A DNA stretch of 64,000 nucleotides. Origin: Streptomyces bauhiniae (GTDB lineage: Bacteria; Actinomycetota; Actinomycetes; Streptomycetales; Streptomycetaceae). Under the pieces are notes generated by a model. The model was given only the letters and a program-made list of their open reading frames with translations, searched no databases and was not told the DNA's origin. The position numbers and the translations under genes were made by a program. This document shows, in pieces, positions 33,437 to 42,645 of the stretch; positions within the stretch are counted from its first letter, which is position 1, and every line of letters starts with the position of its first letter. The DNA lies in contig NZ_SRRT01000010.1 in assembly GCF_004784475.1 (NCBI RefSeq), forward strand, positions 1 through 64,000, written 5' to 3'.

Positions 33437-34809
33437 GATGGGCCCTGGTCAAGGTCTGCCTGGCGGTGACCACCATGGTGGTCGTGGCCTTCGCCGTCCC
33501 GCTCGGCCTGGTCGTCAAGGAGATGGCCCGCGACCGCGCCTTCGCGGGCGCCGAGCGCGAGGCCGCCGCCGTGGCGCCCGCGCTCTCCATCACCACCGAC
33601 CGGGACGAGCTGGAACGGGTGGTGGCCGCGGCCGGGGCCGACTCCGGGATGTCCGTGCACCTGCCCGCCGACGGCGACCGGGGCGCGCTCGACCTCGGCC
33701 GGGGCAGGGCCGCGGGCCGGGACATCGAGGCGGTGCGGCGGATGGGCCGCGCCTCCACCACCGAGGTCACCGGGGGTTCCGCCCTGCTGCAGCCGGTCGC
33801 GCTCGGCTCCGGTGCCATCGCGGTGGTCGAGGTGTGGGTGCCCGAGGCCGCGATGAGCAACGGGGTGGGCACGGCCTGGGCGGTGCTCGCCGCCGTGGGG
33901 CTCGCGCTGATCGCCGGTTCGGTCGCGGTCGCCGACCGGCTCGGGGTGCGCATGGTGCGCCCCGCCCGGCGGCTGGTGGAGGGCGCGCACGAACTGGGCG
34001 AGGGCCAGCTCGGAGCACGGGTGCCCGAGGAGGGGCCGACCGAACTGCGGCTCGCGGCGGTCGCGTTCAACTCCATGGCCGATCAAGTGGTCCAACTCCT
34101 CGCCAATGAACGGGAACTGGCCGCCGACCTCTCGCACCGGCTGCGCACCCCGCTCACCGTGCTCCGGCTGAACGCCGCCTCGCTGGGCGCCGGTGCCGCC
34201 GCCGACCAGACCCGCGCGGCCGTGGCCCAGTTGGAGGGCGAGGTCGACACGATCATCCGTACCGCCCGCGAGGCCAAGCCGCAGACGGCTGCCGTGGGAC
34301 CGGGCACCGGGTGTGACGTGGCCGAAGTGGTGCGCGGGCGGATGGAGTTCTGGTCCGCGCTCGCCGAGGACGAGGGCCGCAAGTGGCGGGTGGCCGGTGC
34401 CGAGCGCCCGGTACGGGTGCCGGTGGCCCGTGCCGACCTGGCCGCCGCGCTGGACGCCCTGCTGGGCAATGTCTTCCGGCACACCGCCGAGGGCACCGCC
34501 TTCGCGGTCGACGTCCACCACGCCGAGGACGCGGTGATCGTGCTGGTCTCCGACGCGGGCCCCGGCATACCCGACCCGCGCGCGGCGATGGCCCGCGGCC
34601 GGGGTTCGGGTACGGCCGGCTCGACCGGGCTCGGCCTGGACATCGTGCGCCGTCTCGCCGAGTCCACGGGCGGTGACGTCCGCATCGGCTCCTCCGTGCT
34701 CGGCGGCACCGAGGTGCGGATCTGGCTCCAGCTCGACGCCCGCAAGCCCGCCGGACGCGGCCACCGGGGCACCGTCCGCAGGCGGCGCAGGCTGATACCC
34801 AGCCGCTGA
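33433..34809 (+). CDS. Sensor histidine kinase
   Basis: A 458-aa membrane kinase with two membrane helices (residues about 5-25 and 150-172) framing an extracellular sensor of 120 residues. A HAMP domain follows, then the H-box ADLSHRLRTPLTVLRLN and an HATPase domain with N-box LLGNVFRHT, G1 VSDAGPGIPD and G2 GSTGLGLDIVRRLA. The HAMP and kinase domains are intact. It is coupled by an ATGA overlap to the response regulator. Its stop is just before the chitin-type direct repeats at 34811. The external signal is unknown. Confidence 0.93.
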   Translation: MRWALVKVCLAVTTMVVVAFAVPLGLVVKEMARDRAFAGAEREAAAVAPALSITTDRDELERVVAAAGADSGMSVHLPADGDRGALDLGRGRAAGRDIEAVRRMGRASTTEVTGGSALLQPVALGSGAIAVVEVWVPEAAMSNGVGTAWAVLAAVGLALIAGSVAVADRLGVRMVRPARRLVEGAHELGEGQLGARVPEEGPTELRLAAVAFNSMADQVVQLLANERELAADLSHRLRTPLTVLRLNAASLGAGAAADQTRAAVAQLEGEVDTIIRTAREAKPQTAAVGPGTGCDVAEVVRGRMEFWSALAEDEGRKWRVAGAERPVRVPVARADLAAALDALLGNVFRHTAEGTAFAVDVHHAEDAVIVLVSDAGPGIPDPRAAMARGRGSGTAGSTGLGLDIVRRLAESTGGDVRIGSSVLGGTEVRIWLQLDARKPAGRGHRGTVRRRRRLIPSR

Positions 34810-34810
34810 G

Positions 34811-34839
34811 TGGTCTCGACCTTTAACCGGTCCCGATCC
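34811..34839 (+). promoter_or_regulatory. DasR/chitinase-type direct repeat upstream of chitinase gene
   Basis: TGGTCTCGACCT (34811-34822) and a degenerate second copy CGGTCCCGATCC (34828-34839) lie 17 bases apart, about 120-147 bases before the chitinase ATG. The first closely matches the core of the dre consensus (ACTGGTCTAGACCACT). Chitinase promoters in Streptomyces carry such repeated 12-base elements bound by DasR and other factors. Confidence 0.65.
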
Positions 34840-34957
34840 CTTCCTTAAGCGCACCCTAAGCCTTTCAACCACCGTCCCGGATAAGCCGATTGCCGGATTC
34901 CGCATCGATAGCGTGCTGCCACCACCCCCCACCCCCGCACGAAGGACAGGCACGCCA

Positions 34958-36397
34958 ATGAGCACGCACCGGCGCAGGATCAGTGGCAGGAACAAGGCGA
35001 TAGGCGGCGTGGTCGCGGCGGCCGTGGCCGGTGGCGGCGCGGTCCTGGTGACCGGGGTCGCGCACGCCGCCGGGGTCGGCGCCGCGTACACCAAGACCAG
35101 CGAGTGGTCGACCGGGTACAGCGCCCAGTACGTCGTCACCAACGACACCGGAGCGGCCAAGAAGGACTGGAGCCTGGAGTTCGACCTCCCGGCCGGCTCC
35201 AAGCTCGGCTCGCTGTGGAACGCCGAGTCCAGCGTGAGCGGGCAGCACGTCACGGTGAAGGCCGCCAAGTGGGACACCGACGGGCTGGCCGCGGGCAAGT
35301 CGGTCACCGTCGGCTTCGTCGTGGACGGTGCGGGCGACCCCACCGGCTGTCGGATCGACGGCTCCGAGTGCGCCGCCGACCCCGGCGCCACCCCCGAGCC
35401 CAGCGGCCGCCCCACCGAGCCCGAGACCCCGGCGCCCACCCGGAGCACCCCCAGCCAGCCCGAGACGCCGGTCCCCACCAAGTCCGCGGGCAACGGCACC
35501 AAGGCGGCGGCCGGGTTCGCCCCGTACGTCGACACCTCGCTCTACCCGGCGTTCGACCTGCTGGGCACCGCCGACGCCACCGGCGTGAAGAACTTCAACC
35601 TGGCCTTCGTCACCGACGGCGGCGGCTGCACCCCCAAGTGGGGCGGGGTGAGCGACCTGACCGCCGATGGCGTGGCCGCCCAGATCGGCGACCTGCGCGC
35701 CAAGGGCGGTGACGTCCGCGTCTCCTTCGGCGGCGCCTCCGGCTCGGAGCTGGCCACCACCTGCTCCTCGGCCGACGCCCTGGCCGCCGCGTACGGCAAG
35801 GCCGTCGACGCCTTCAAGCTGACCAAGGTCGACTTCGACGTCGAGGGCGGCGCGCTGCCCAACACCGCCGCCAACACCAAGCGCGCCCAGGCCATCGCCA
35901 AGCTCCAGGCCGCCCACCCCGACCTGGACGTCTCCTACACCCTCCCGGTGATGCCCGAGGGCCTCACCCAGGACGGCGTCAACCTGCTGGCCGACGCCAA
36001 GGCCAACGGCGTCCGCGTCGACGGCGTCAACATCATGGCGATGGACTACGGCCCGGCGTACAGCGGCGACATGGGCGACTACGCGATCCAGGCCGCCACC
36101 GCCACCCAGGCCCAGATCAAGGGCGTCCTCGCGCTCTCCGAGGACGATGCCTGGAAGACGGTCGGCGTCACCCCGATGATCGGTGTCAACGACGTGGCCA
36201 CCGAGATCTTCAAGGTCGACGACGCCGGCCAGCTCGTGGACTTCGCCAAGTCCAAGGGCATCGGCTCGCTGTCCATGTGGTCCGGCACCCGTGACAAGAG
36301 TTGCGATGGCGGCACCAAGCCGACCGCCGACGCCACGTGCAGCTCGATCACCCAGGACAAGTTCGCCTTCTCCAAGGCGTTCGCCGCCTTCAACTAG
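34958..36397 (+). CDS. Secreted CBM2-GH18 chitinase
   Basis: A 479-aa exported chitinase. A signal peptide (cleavage near VAHAAG) precedes a CBM2-like binding module (about residues 33-130, with AYTKTSEWSTGYSAQYVV and conserved Trp residues), a 40-residue Pro/Thr linker and a GH18 catalytic domain. The GH18 signature is VDFDVEGG, with the terminal Glu as catalytic acid. The domain resembles the bacterial GH18 subfamily with AFVTDGGGCTPKWGG near its start. It would cleave chitin outside the cell. A DasR-type direct repeat lies upstream. The gene ends convergently with bglC, separated by a strong hairpin. Confidence 0.9.
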   Translation: MSTHRRRISGRNKAIGGVVAAAVAGGGAVLVTGVAHAAGVGAAYTKTSEWSTGYSAQYVVTNDTGAAKKDWSLEFDLPAGSKLGSLWNAESSVSGQHVTVKAAKWDTDGLAAGKSVTVGFVVDGAGDPTGCRIDGSECAADPGATPEPSGRPTEPETPAPTRSTPSQPETPVPTKSAGNGTKAAAGFAPYVDTSLYPAFDLLGTADATGVKNFNLAFVTDGGGCTPKWGGVSDLTADGVAAQIGDLRAKGGDVRVSFGGASGSELATTCSSADALAAAYGKAVDAFKLTKVDFDVEGGALPNTAANTKRAQAIAKLQAAHPDLDVSYTLPVMPEGLTQDGVNLLADAKANGVRVDGVNIMAMDYGPAYSGDMGDYAIQAATATQAQIKGVLALSEDDAWKTVGVTPMIGVNDVATEIFKVDDAGQLVDFAKSKGIGSLSMWSGTRDKSCDGGTKPTADATCSSITQDKFAFSKAFAAFN

Positions 36398-36411
36398 GCG
36401 CGTATGAAAGC

Positions 36412-36443
36412 GAGGCCCGGCGGTGTCCAGACCGCCGGGCCTC
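36412..36443. terminator. Bidirectional hairpin terminator between chitinase and bglC
   Basis: A perfect 13-base-pair stem (GAGGCCCGGCGGT / ACCGCCGGGCCTC) with a six-base loop GTCCAG lies between two convergent genes. It has no strong T run, as is usual in Streptomyces. Confidence 0.8.
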
Positions 36444-36467
36444 ACTCGTGCGTCCGGAACAGCCCGG

Positions 36468-37919
36468 TCAGCCCGCCGACTCCACCGACGGCAGCGTGCC
36501 GGTGCGGGCCGCCTCCCCGTACCAGCGGGCGCTGGACTTCGGGGTCCGCTCCTGCGTCGCGTAGTCCACGTAGACCGCGCCGAACCGCTTCTCGTAGCCG
36601 TAGGACCACTCGAAGTTGTCCATCAGGGACCACAGGTAGTACCCGCGCACATCGGCGCCGTCGCGCAGGGCGTCGCGGACCGCCGAGAGGTGGGCGTGCA
36701 GGTAGGCGACGCGCTCGGGGTCGTGCACCCGGCCGTCCGCGTCCGGCTTGTCGTCGTAGGCGGCGCCGTTCTCCGTGATGTACAGCGGGAGTCCGGGGGC
36801 CTCGCGGGTGTAGCGCAGCAGCAGGTCGTACAGGCCGGTCGGGTCGACGGTCCAGCCCATCTCGGTGCGCGCGCCGGGGCTCTGGTGGAAGAGCACGTCG
36901 TCGGCGCCGGGCCAGGGGGAGTGCTCGCTCGCGCCGTGGCCGTCCGCGCGCGGGCCGCTGACCTTGTCGGTCACCGCCGAGACCAGCGCCGGGGTGTAGT
37001 AGTTCAGGCCCAGTGCGTCCAGCGGGGCGTTGCTGGTGGCGAGGTCGCCGTCCAGGACGAAGGACCAGTTGGTGAGCGGGGCCGTCGCGGTGAGCAGGGA
37101 CTCGGGGTAGGCGCCGTGCAGCATCGGGCCGTGGAAGACGCCGTTGGCCAGGTCGTCGATGCGCCGGGCCGCCGCCAGGTCCGCCGGGTTCTCGGAAACC
37201 GGGCGTACGACGGCCGAGTTGAGGCTGACCGCGACCTGGTTGCGGGCCGGCATCGCCGCGCGCAGCGCCGAAGCGCCCAGCCCGTGCGCCAGGTTGAGAT
37301 GGTGGGCCGCCTTCAGCGAGGCGACCGGGTCGGTCCGGCCGGGGGCGTGCACCCCGGAGCCGTAGCCCAGGAAGGCGCTGCACCAGGGCTCGTTGAGGGT
37401 GATCCAGTTCTCCACCCGGTCGCCCAGCGCCTCGCCGACGAGGTGCGCGTACTCGGCGAACCGGTGCGCGGTGTCCCGCTCAGGCCAGCCGCCCGCGTCC
37501 TCCAGCTCCTGGGGGAGGTCCCAGTGGTAGAGGGTGACGGCGGGCTTGATGCCGTTCTCCAGCAGCTCGTCCACCAGCCGCCGGTAGAAGTCCAGCCCGA
37601 TCTGCACCGCCGGCCCCCGCCCGGTCGGCTGCACCCGCGACCAGGAGACGGAGAAGCGGTACGCGCCGAGCCCGAGGTCCGCCATGAGGGCCACGTCGTC
37701 GCGGTAGCGGTGGTAGTGGTCGACGGCCACGTCACCGGTCTCACCGCCCGCCGTCTTGCCGGGCGTATGACTGAAGGTGTCCCAGATCGAGGGCGTACGG
37801 CCGCCCTCGCGCACCGCCCCCTCGATCTGGTACGCGGAGGTCGCCGCCCCCCAGAGGAAGGCCGGCGGGAAGGTGACCTCGGAGGCCACGGGGGAGACCG
37901 TGGAGGAGGAGTCGGGCAT
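36468..37919 (-). CDS. bglC: GH1 beta-glucosidase BglC
   Basis: A 483-aa intracellular family 1 beta-glucosidase. The acid/base Glu is in WITLNEPWCSAF and the nucleophile Glu is in LPLYITENGAAYDD; the N-terminal FLWGAATSAYQIEGA is characteristic. It should hydrolyse cellobiose and cello-oligosaccharides brought in by the CebEFG transporter encoded immediately upstream on the same strand. A CebR box overlaps its start codon, so CebR can repress it separately. ATG at 37919 is preceded by GGGAGC. Confidence 0.93.
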   Translation of the reverse strand: MPDSSSTVSPVASEVTFPPAFLWGAATSAYQIEGAVREGGRTPSIWDTFSHTPGKTAGGETGDVAVDHYHRYRDDVALMADLGLGAYRFSVSWSRVQPTGRGPAVQIGLDFYRRLVDELLENGIKPAVTLYHWDLPQELEDAGGWPERDTAHRFAEYAHLVGEALGDRVENWITLNEPWCSAFLGYGSGVHAPGRTDPVASLKAAHHLNLAHGLGASALRAAMPARNQVAVSLNSAVVRPVSENPADLAAARRIDDLANGVFHGPMLHGAYPESLLTATAPLTNWSFVLDGDLATSNAPLDALGLNYYTPALVSAVTDKVSGPRADGHGASEHSPWPGADDVLFHQSPGARTEMGWTVDPTGLYDLLLRYTREAPGLPLYITENGAAYDDKPDADGRVHDPERVAYLHAHLSAVRDALRDGADVRGYYLWSLMDNFEWSYGYEKRFGAVYVDYATQERTPKSSARWYGEAARTGTLPSVESAG

Positions 37920-37932
37920 GGAAGCGCTCCCA
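37919..37932. promoter_or_regulatory. CebR box overlapping the bglC start
   Basis: TGGAAGCGCTCCCA differs by one base from the perfect palindromic CebR operator TGGGAGCGCTCCCA. It covers the start codon and ribosome-binding site of bglC, so CebR binding would block transcription or act as a roadblock. Release by cellobiose is known in S. griseus, S. coelicolor and S. scabiei. Confidence 0.88.
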
Positions 37933-38066
37933 TCGAGAGTCGGGAAGACGTCGGGAAGACTCGGGGAAACTTGGGAAAGGTCGGGGTAAGGGGAGGGGCC
38001 GGGACGTCGGTGACCCGGCCCCCTTGGCGAGACGGCCCTTGACAGGACGGCCCCTGACAGGACCGC

Positions 38067-38951
38067 TCAGCCCTTGATCGCGCCCTGCATGATGCCGCCC
38101 ACGATCTGCTTGCCGAACAGCAGGAAGGCGATCAGCAGCGGCAGGGTGCCGAGCAGCGCGCCCGCCATGATGACCGCCTGGTCCGGTACATACCCGGTGC
38201 CGAGGGCGTTCAGGGCGACCTGCACGGTCGGGTTCTGCTGGTTCAGGGCGATGATCGGCCACAGGAAGTCGTTCCAGGCGAACACGAAGGTCAGCAGGCC
38301 GAGCACCGCCATCGCGGGCCGCGCCGCCGGGAACACCACGTGCCAGACGACCCGGAGGCTGCTCGCCCCGTCCACCCGCGCCGCCTCGATCAGCTCGGTC
38401 GGCAGCGCCTGCACCAGGTACTGCCGCATGAAGAACGTGCCGAACGCGGTCACCAGGCTCGGCAGGATCACCGTCTGGAGCTGGTTGGACCAGCCGAGGT
38501 CGCTCATCCACAGGTACAGCGGGACGACGGCGAGCTGCGGCGGGATCATCATCGTGCCGATGGTCAGCAGCAACAGCAGCCCCGAGAACCGGAACCGCAG
38601 CTTGGCGAAGGCGAAGCCGGCCAGGGTGGAGAAGACCACCGTACTGACCGTGATCGTGCCCGCGACGATCAGCGAGTTGAGCATCGCGGTGCCGAGTCCG
38701 GCCTGGTCCCAGGCGGCTTCCAGATTCTTGAACAGGTTGCCGCCGAACCACAGCGGCGGCGGGGCCTGGGCGAGCCGCCGGTCGGTGCGCGAGGCCGCGA
38801 CGGCCGTCCACACCAGCGGCGCCAGCGAGACGAGCGCGAACACGATCAGCGCCACGTATGTCACCGGACCGGCGTGCAACTGCTTGCCCGCCTTCGTGGC
38901 CCGGCGCCGGCCGGTGCGCGCCTTGGGAAGAACGAGGTCACCGGCGGTCAT
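38067..38951 (-). CDS. cebG: Cello-oligosaccharide ABC permease CebG
   Basis: A 294-aa permease with six membrane helices. The binding-protein-dependent permease signature EAARVDGASSLRVVWHVVFPAARPAM (EAA loop) is present near residue 190. It pairs with CebF. The start overlaps the end of cebF by 14 bases. MsiK, an ATPase encoded elsewhere, energises this transporter in Streptomyces. Confidence 0.9.
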   Translation of the reverse strand: MTAGDLVLPKARTGRRRATKAGKQLHAGPVTYVALIVFALVSLAPLVWTAVAASRTDRRLAQAPPPLWFGGNLFKNLEAAWDQAGLGTAMLNSLIVAGTITVSTVVFSTLAGFAFAKLRFRFSGLLLLLTIGTMMIPPQLAVVPLYLWMSDLGWSNQLQTVILPSLVTAFGTFFMRQYLVQALPTELIEAARVDGASSLRVVWHVVFPAARPAMAVLGLLTFVFAWNDFLWPIIALNQQNPTVQVALNALGTGYVPDQAVIMAGALLGTLPLLIAFLLFGKQIVGGIMQGAIKG

Positions 38952-39969
38952 CGGACCTCCTCAGCCAGCGGGTCAGCAGCAGGTTGACCGCGGCGATGAT
39001 CAGCATGACCAGGAACATCGTCCACGCGATCGCGGACGCCTTGCCGAGGTTGCCGATGATCCAGCCCTGGTCGTACATGTACAGGCCGAGCGTCTGGTAC
39101 TGGTGCTCCGAGCCGCCCTTGGTCCCGCTGACCCCGCCGAAGAGCAGGGGCTCACCGAAGAGCTGGGTGGCGCCGATGGTCGAGACGACGATCGTGAACA
39201 GCACGGTCGGCCGCAACTGCGGGATCGTCACGTGCCAGAACTGCTGGCGCCGGTTGGCGCCGTCGAGCGCGGCGGACTCGTACAGATCGGCCGGGATGGC
39301 CTGCATCGCGGCCAGGTAGATCAGCGCGTTGTAGCCGGTCCAGCGCCAGATCACGATGCTCGACACCGCGAACTGCGATCCCCAGTCCGATTCGCGCCAG
39401 TTGACCGGGTCAACACCGAAGAAGTGGAGAATCCAGTTCACCATGCCGCCGTCCCACGAGTACAGCAGCGTGAACACCAGCGTCGCCGCCGCCACCGAGG
39501 TCGCGTACGGGGTCAGCATCACCACGCGCCACACGGTGGAGCCGCGCAGCTTGTAGTTGAGCATGTGGGCCAGCCAGAGCGCCGCCATGAGCTGCGGGAC
39601 GGTCGAGATCACACCGATGGTGAAGGTGTTCCGCAGCGCGTTCCAGAAGAAGTCCGAGGACAGCAGGTTCTTGTAGTTGGCCAGGCCCGTCCAGCTCTGG
39701 TGGTCGAGCGCGGACAACTGCACGTCGTGCAGCGAGTACCAGACCGTGTACAGCAGCGGAACCAGTGTGAACACACCGAACAGCACGAAGAAGGGGGCCA
39801 CGAACGCGTACGGCGACGCCTTCGTGTCCCAGCGGTACAGCCGGCTGCGCCAGGAGGGGGCGCCGTCCGGCGCACCGCGACCCCGAGCGCCCCGGACCGC
39901 GCCCGGCGGGATGCCGGGCGCGGTCTCGGCGCTCGACGCGGGATGCGCGAGAGCCTCTTTGGAGGTCAC
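38938..39969 (-). CDS. cebF: Cello-oligosaccharide ABC permease CebF
   Basis: A 343-aa permease with six membrane helices and an extra N-terminal cytoplasmic stretch of about 60 residues. The EAA loop is YESAALDGANRRQQFWHVTIPQLRPTV. It forms the heterodimeric channel with CebG. The start overlaps the cebE stop by 4 bases, giving translational coupling. Confidence 0.9.
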   Translation of the reverse strand: MTSKEALAHPASSAETAPGIPPGAVRGARGRGAPDGAPSWRSRLYRWDTKASPYAFVAPFFVLFGVFTLVPLLYTVWYSLHDVQLSALDHQSWTGLANYKNLLSSDFFWNALRNTFTIGVISTVPQLMAALWLAHMLNYKLRGSTVWRVVMLTPYATSVAAATLVFTLLYSWDGGMVNWILHFFGVDPVNWRESDWGSQFAVSSIVIWRWTGYNALIYLAAMQAIPADLYESAALDGANRRQQFWHVTIPQLRPTVLFTIVVSTIGATQLFGEPLLFGGVSGTKGGSEHQYQTLGLYMYDQGWIIGNLGKASAIAWTMFLVMLIIAAVNLLLTRWLRRSDDRR

Positions 39970-41288
39970 TGGCCGAGCACGTCCTTGATCTCCTTGGACG
40001 CGGCGTCCCAGCCCTGGGCCGGGGACTTGCCCTTCTGCTCGACCTGGAGGATGCCGATGTCACTGATCGCGGTGTCGATCGGCTTGTCCTTCGGGCCCAG
40101 CGGCTGGGCCGGGATGGTCTTCGCCGCGTCGGAGAAGATCTGGGTGAGCGGTGCGTTCGAGAAGTACGCGGTGGTGTCCGCCTGCGGCTTCAGGCCCGCG
40201 TACGCCGACGGGGTGGAGGGGAAGCTGGCCTGCTTGGCGAAGACCTTGGCCTGCTGCTCCGGCGCGGTCAGCCACTTGGCCAGCGCGACGGCCTCCTTCT
40301 GGTGCTTGGTCGCGGTCGGCACACCGAGGAACGAGCCGCCCCAGTTGGACGCGGTCGGCGCCGCCGCCACGTCCCACTTGCCCTTGCCCGAGTCGCCGGC
40401 CTTCTCGCCGATGTAGCCGAGCATCCAGGCGGGGCAGGCCACCGTGGCGAAGGAGCCGTTGGCGAAGCCCTTGTCCCAGGTGGGGTCGAACTGCTTGAGC
40501 TTGGCCGACATGTCGCTGGTCGCCACGCTCATCGCGTCGTCCCAGGCGTCCTTCACACCCTGGGACTTGTCCCAGACGACCTTGCCGTCCTTGTCGTAGT
40601 TCCGCTCGGTGGCACCGCCCAGGGAGGCGTTGTACACCGAGGACGCCGAGTCGACGTACTTGGTGCCCTTCGGCGCCTTCTTCATGTACTGCTTGCCGAG
40701 GTCGACGTACTTGGACCAGTCGCCCTTCCACTGCTCGGCGAGCTTGGTGCGGTCGGTGGGCAGACCGGCCTTGGCGAAGAGGTCCTTGCGGTAGCAGACC
40801 GCCATCGGGCCGATGTCGGTGCCGATGCCGATCGTCCTGCCGTCCTGGGTGGTGGCCTGGGCGAGCTTCCAGTCCAGCCACTGGGACTTGTCGACCTCCT
40901 TGCCGAGGTCGACGAACTTGGCGGCCTGCGTCTGCACGGCCTCCGTGATGTTGCCGACCTCGATGGCCTGGATGTCGTCGGTGCCCGAACCGGCCTGGAG
41001 GCGGGTGAGCACCTTCGGCCAGTACACGTCTGTACGAGTGGTGACGTTCTCCTTGATGTTGATGTCCGGGTGCAGCTTCATGTACTCGTCGTACAGACCG
41101 GCCTGCTTGTAGCCGAAGACCCCGAAGGTGCCGACCGTCAGCGTGATGTTGCCCTTGCCGTCGCCGTTGCCCGCGTCCGACGAGCCGTCGTCCGAGTCGC
41201 TGGCGCAGCCCGCCAGCAGACCCGTGGCCAGCGCGGCCGCGGCCATCATGGCCACCGTTCCGCGTGACCTGCGGATGCTCGTACGCAT
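39966..41288 (-). CDS. cebE: Cello-oligosaccharide-binding lipoprotein CebE
   Basis: A 440-aa family 1 solute-binding protein. The lipoprotein signal ends at lipobox LLAGC. The mature protein shows typical sugar-binding features such as TGSDDIQAIEVGNI-type segments, PMAVCYRKDLFAKAGLP and GSFATVACPAWMLG, with many tryptophans for stacking on cellobiose. The ATG at 41288 is preceded by CAGGAGGACG. It is the first gene of cebEFG-bglC, controlled by the perfect CebR operator upstream. It is also the main intake route for thaxtomin-inducing cello-oligosaccharides in pathogenic streptomycetes. Confidence 0.92.
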   Translation of the reverse strand: MRTSIRRSRGTVAMMAAAALATGLLAGCASDSDDGSSDAGNGDGKGNITLTVGTFGVFGYKQAGLYDEYMKLHPDINIKENVTTRTDVYWPKVLTRLQAGSGTDDIQAIEVGNITEAVQTQAAKFVDLGKEVDKSQWLDWKLAQATTQDGRTIGIGTDIGPMAVCYRKDLFAKAGLPTDRTKLAEQWKGDWSKYVDLGKQYMKKAPKGTKYVDSASSVYNASLGGATERNYDKDGKVVWDKSQGVKDAWDDAMSVATSDMSAKLKQFDPTWDKGFANGSFATVACPAWMLGYIGEKAGDSGKGKWDVAAAPTASNWGGSFLGVPTATKHQKEAVALAKWLTAPEQQAKVFAKQASFPSTPSAYAGLKPQADTTAYFSNAPLTQIFSDAAKTIPAQPLGPKDKPIDTAISDIGILQVEQKGKSPAQGWDAASKEIKDVLGQ

Positions 41289-41416
41289 TGCGTCCTCCTG
41301 TTGCCTGACGTGCCGACCCCCCGGCCAACTGCATGGAAATCGCGTGGATCTGGGCCCGTTCGTACTCGCTGCGGCTCGGGCGGGGAACGTGCGGGTTGTG
41401 TAGGTGTCAGGTAGTG

Positions 41417-41430
41417 TGGGAGCGCTCCCA
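41417..41430. promoter_or_regulatory. CebR operator in the cebE/cebR intergenic region
   Basis: TGGGAGCGCTCCCA is a perfect 14-base palindrome and the exact CebR consensus. It is about 130 bases upstream of cebE and 157 bases upstream of the divergent cebR. It would couple cebEFG expression to cellobiose and may let CebR control itself. Confidence 0.93.
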
Positions 41431-41586
41431 CATGTGATGGGTTGAAGAGTCGTCCGTTCGGGACGGGGTGTCAAGGGAGTGCGCACGGCCAACACGGTTC
41501 AGTTATAGGGCTGTTAACCGGCCACGGGTTTTGGTGCGGACGGCATGGGCCACTGTGGGACCAGTACGCGGAGAGAGGCGGAGGCC

Positions 41587-42645
41587 ATGACGAGCCACGG
41601 AGTGCGGGGCGGCCGGGGCGGCGGGCGGCCGACGCTCGAGGAGGTGGCCGCCCGGGCCGGGGTGGGCCGGGGCACGGTCTCCCGCGTGATCAACGGCTCC
41701 CCGCGGGTCAGCGACACCACCCGCGCGGCCGTTCAGGCGGCGGTCGCGGAACTCGGGTACGTCCCCAACACCGCGGCCCGCGCGCTCGCGGCCAACCGCA
41801 CCGACTCCATCGCGCTGGTCGTGCCCGAGCCGGAGACCCGCTTCTTCGCCGAGCCGTACTTCTCCGACATGCTGCGCGGGGTGGGGGCCGAACTGGCCGA
41901 TACCGAGTGGCAGTTGCTGCTGATCTTCGCGGGCAGCGACCGCAAGAGGCAACGGCTCGCGGACTACCTCTCCGCCCACCGCGTCGACGGTGTCCTCCTG
42001 GTCTCGGTCCACGCCGACGACCCGCTGCCGGACCTCCTCGACCGCTTGGAGATCCCGGCCGTGATCAGCGGTCCCCGCTCGTCGGGCGAGACCCTCACCT
42101 CGGTCGACTCCGACAACTACGGCGGCGGCCGTTCCGCCGTCGAGCACCTCCTCGCCCGCGGCCGCCGCCGCATCGCCCACATCACCGGCCGCCCCGACGT
42201 CTACGGCGCCCAGCGCCGCGTCGACGGCTACCGCGACGCGCTGCGCGGGGCGGGCCTTGAGGTGGACGAACTCCTGGTCGAACCGGGCGACTTCACCGAG
42301 GAAGGCGGCCGCCGCGCCATGTCCGCGCTGCTGTCCCGCCGCCCCGACCTCGACGCCGTCTTCGCCGCCTCCGACGTCACCGCGGCCGGCGCCCGCCACT
42401 CCCTCCGCGAAGCGGGCCGCCGCATCCCGTCCGACGTCGCCCTCGTCGGCTACGACGACTCCGCCATCGCCCGCCACATGGACCCACCCCTGACCAGCGT
42501 CCGCCAGCCGATAGAAGAAATGGGCCGCGCGATGATCGACCTCCTCCTGACGGAGATAGCGGACCGCCGTCCGGCGGGGACGCGGGGGTTGGAGCGGCGG
42601 CATGCGGTACTGGCTACGGAGCTGGTGGGGCGGGAGTCGTCGTAG
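41587..42645 (+). CDS. cebR: LacI-family cellobiose repressor CebR
   Basis: A 352-aa LacI-family repressor. The DNA-binding domain is RPTLEEVAARAGVGRGTVSRVINGS with the hinge helix VPNTAARALAANRT. The periplasmic-binding-like domain carries SGETLTSVDSDNYGGGRSAVEHL and ends with VALVGYDDSAIARHMDPPLTSVRQPIEEMG. Cellobiose or cellotriose releases it from TGGGAGCGCTCCCA. ATG at 41587 has a GGCGGAGG ribosome-binding site. The gene is divergent from cebE. The following 400 bases are non-coding or decayed, and mark the edge of an accessory island. Confidence 0.93.
   Translation: MTSHGVRGGRGGGRPTLEEVAARAGVGRGTVSRVINGSPRVSDTTRAAVQAAVAELGYVPNTAARALAANRTDSIALVVPEPETRFFAEPYFSDMLRGVGAELADTEWQLLLIFAGSDRKRQRLADYLSAHRVDGVLLVSVHADDPLPDLLDRLEIPAVISGPRSSGETLTSVDSDNYGGGRSAVEHLLARGRRRIAHITGRPDVYGAQRRVDGYRDALRGAGLEVDELLVEPGDFTEEGGRRAMSALLSRRPDLDAVFAASDVTAAGARHSLREAGRRIPSDVALVGYDDSAIARHMDPPLTSVRQPIEEMGRAMIDLLLTEIADRRPAGTRGLERRHAVLATELVGRESS

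Noticed and set aside
36423..38042. 539-codon frame opposite bglC
   Set aside because: Shadow of bglC, with composition typical of antisense GC-rich DNA.
38074..40416. 780-codon frame opposite cebE, cebF and cebG
   Set aside because: Spans three confirmed genes antisense and has no recognisable domain.
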